Source of the DNA: JAHEYG01 sp044229775
Lineage (GTDB): Bacteria; Bacteroidota; Bacteroidia; B-17B0; Aurantibacillaceae
Reading direction: 5' to 3'
Assembly (NCBI GenBank): GCA_044229775.1
Contig: JBGASH010000190.1
Span: 1 to 6,090 of the forward strand
DNA length: 6,090 nt
In this document: positions 6,005-6,090 of the stretch, one piece after another
Layout: every line of letters begins with the position of its first letter
Numbering within the stretch: the first letter of the stretch is position 1
Position numbers and translations under genes: made by a program
The notes under the pieces: generated by a model
Told to the model about the DNA's origin: nothing
Databases searched by the model: none
Seen by the model: the letters and a program-made list of their open reading frames with translations, nothing else

Positions 6005-6090
6005 CTAAAACTCTAAATCCCAAACACTTTTTCGCTTACGGAAATATAAACGGGGCTTAAAATAGTTCTTATGCTCTAAAATGAAAGCCA
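6005..6090 (-). CDS. Possible C-terminal end of a gene entering from the right edge
   Basis: The - strand frame beginning at 6088 is open for 27 codons to a TAG at 6007-6005 and would end KPRLYFRKRKSVWDLEF, a plausible basic, aromatic-rich protein tail. The length alone is weak evidence, since such an open stretch can occur by chance. If real, it points the same way as the coiled-coil gene, 71 bases upstream of it, and could share a transcript. The alternative is a + strand gene starting at the ATG at 6081. Confidence 0.35.
   Translation of the reverse strand, partial: AFILEHKNYFKPRLYFRKRKSVWDLEF

Noticed and set aside
6081..6090. ATGAAAGCC as the start of a + strand gene
   Set aside because: Only three codons are visible and no matching promoter was found, so it cannot be supported.

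Overview
The window looks like chromosomal DNA from a member of the Bacteroidota. It is AT-rich. It carries two good matches to the Bacteroidota-type promoter (TTG, about 20 bases, TAnnTTTG), signal peptides ending in FSQ-type sites, start codons preceded by A-rich stretches instead of strong Shine-Dalgarno sequences, and a PadR-PspC gene pair of the kind common in that phylum. The class or genus cannot be fixed from the sequence. I see no sign of phage, transposon, CRISPR, tRNA or rRNA, and base composition looks even throughout.

Layout: (1) At the left edge, on the + strand, is the 3' part of a polyprenyl-phosphate sugar phosphotransferase (WcaJ/WbaP type) that starts exopolysaccharide or O-antigen repeat units. 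It ends in a strong hairpin with A and T tracts on its two sides, able to stop transcription from both directions. (2) On the - strand, from about 4315 down to 1002, lies a compact four-gene operon: a small secreted protein that may have a TonB-C-terminal-like fold, a PadR repressor, a large PspC-domain membrane protein, and a secreted HELTH zinc-peptidase-like protein. Stop and start are 1 base apart at the first junction, the gap is 42 bases at the second, and the genes overlap at the third. (3) A 247-base divergent promoter region holds a clear promoter for each direction, a 21-bp imperfect palindrome over the predicted operon start site, and two small hairpins in the operon leader. (4) A TerC-family membrane protein lies on the + strand, followed only 6 bases later, tail to tail, by (5) a - strand secreted coiled-coil protein of unknown function. 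(6) At the right edge is an open - strand frame that may be the end of another gene.

The operon is the most interesting part. I infer a small envelope-stress module: PadR senses a signal and controls its own operon, PspC acts at the inner membrane, and the two exported proteins act in the periplasm. The peptidase-like protein appears to lack the usual third zinc ligand, and the PspC protein ends in five octapeptide repeats whose last unit is encoded where the peptidase gene begins. The sugar transferase, TerC and coiled-coil genes have no visible functional link to the module.
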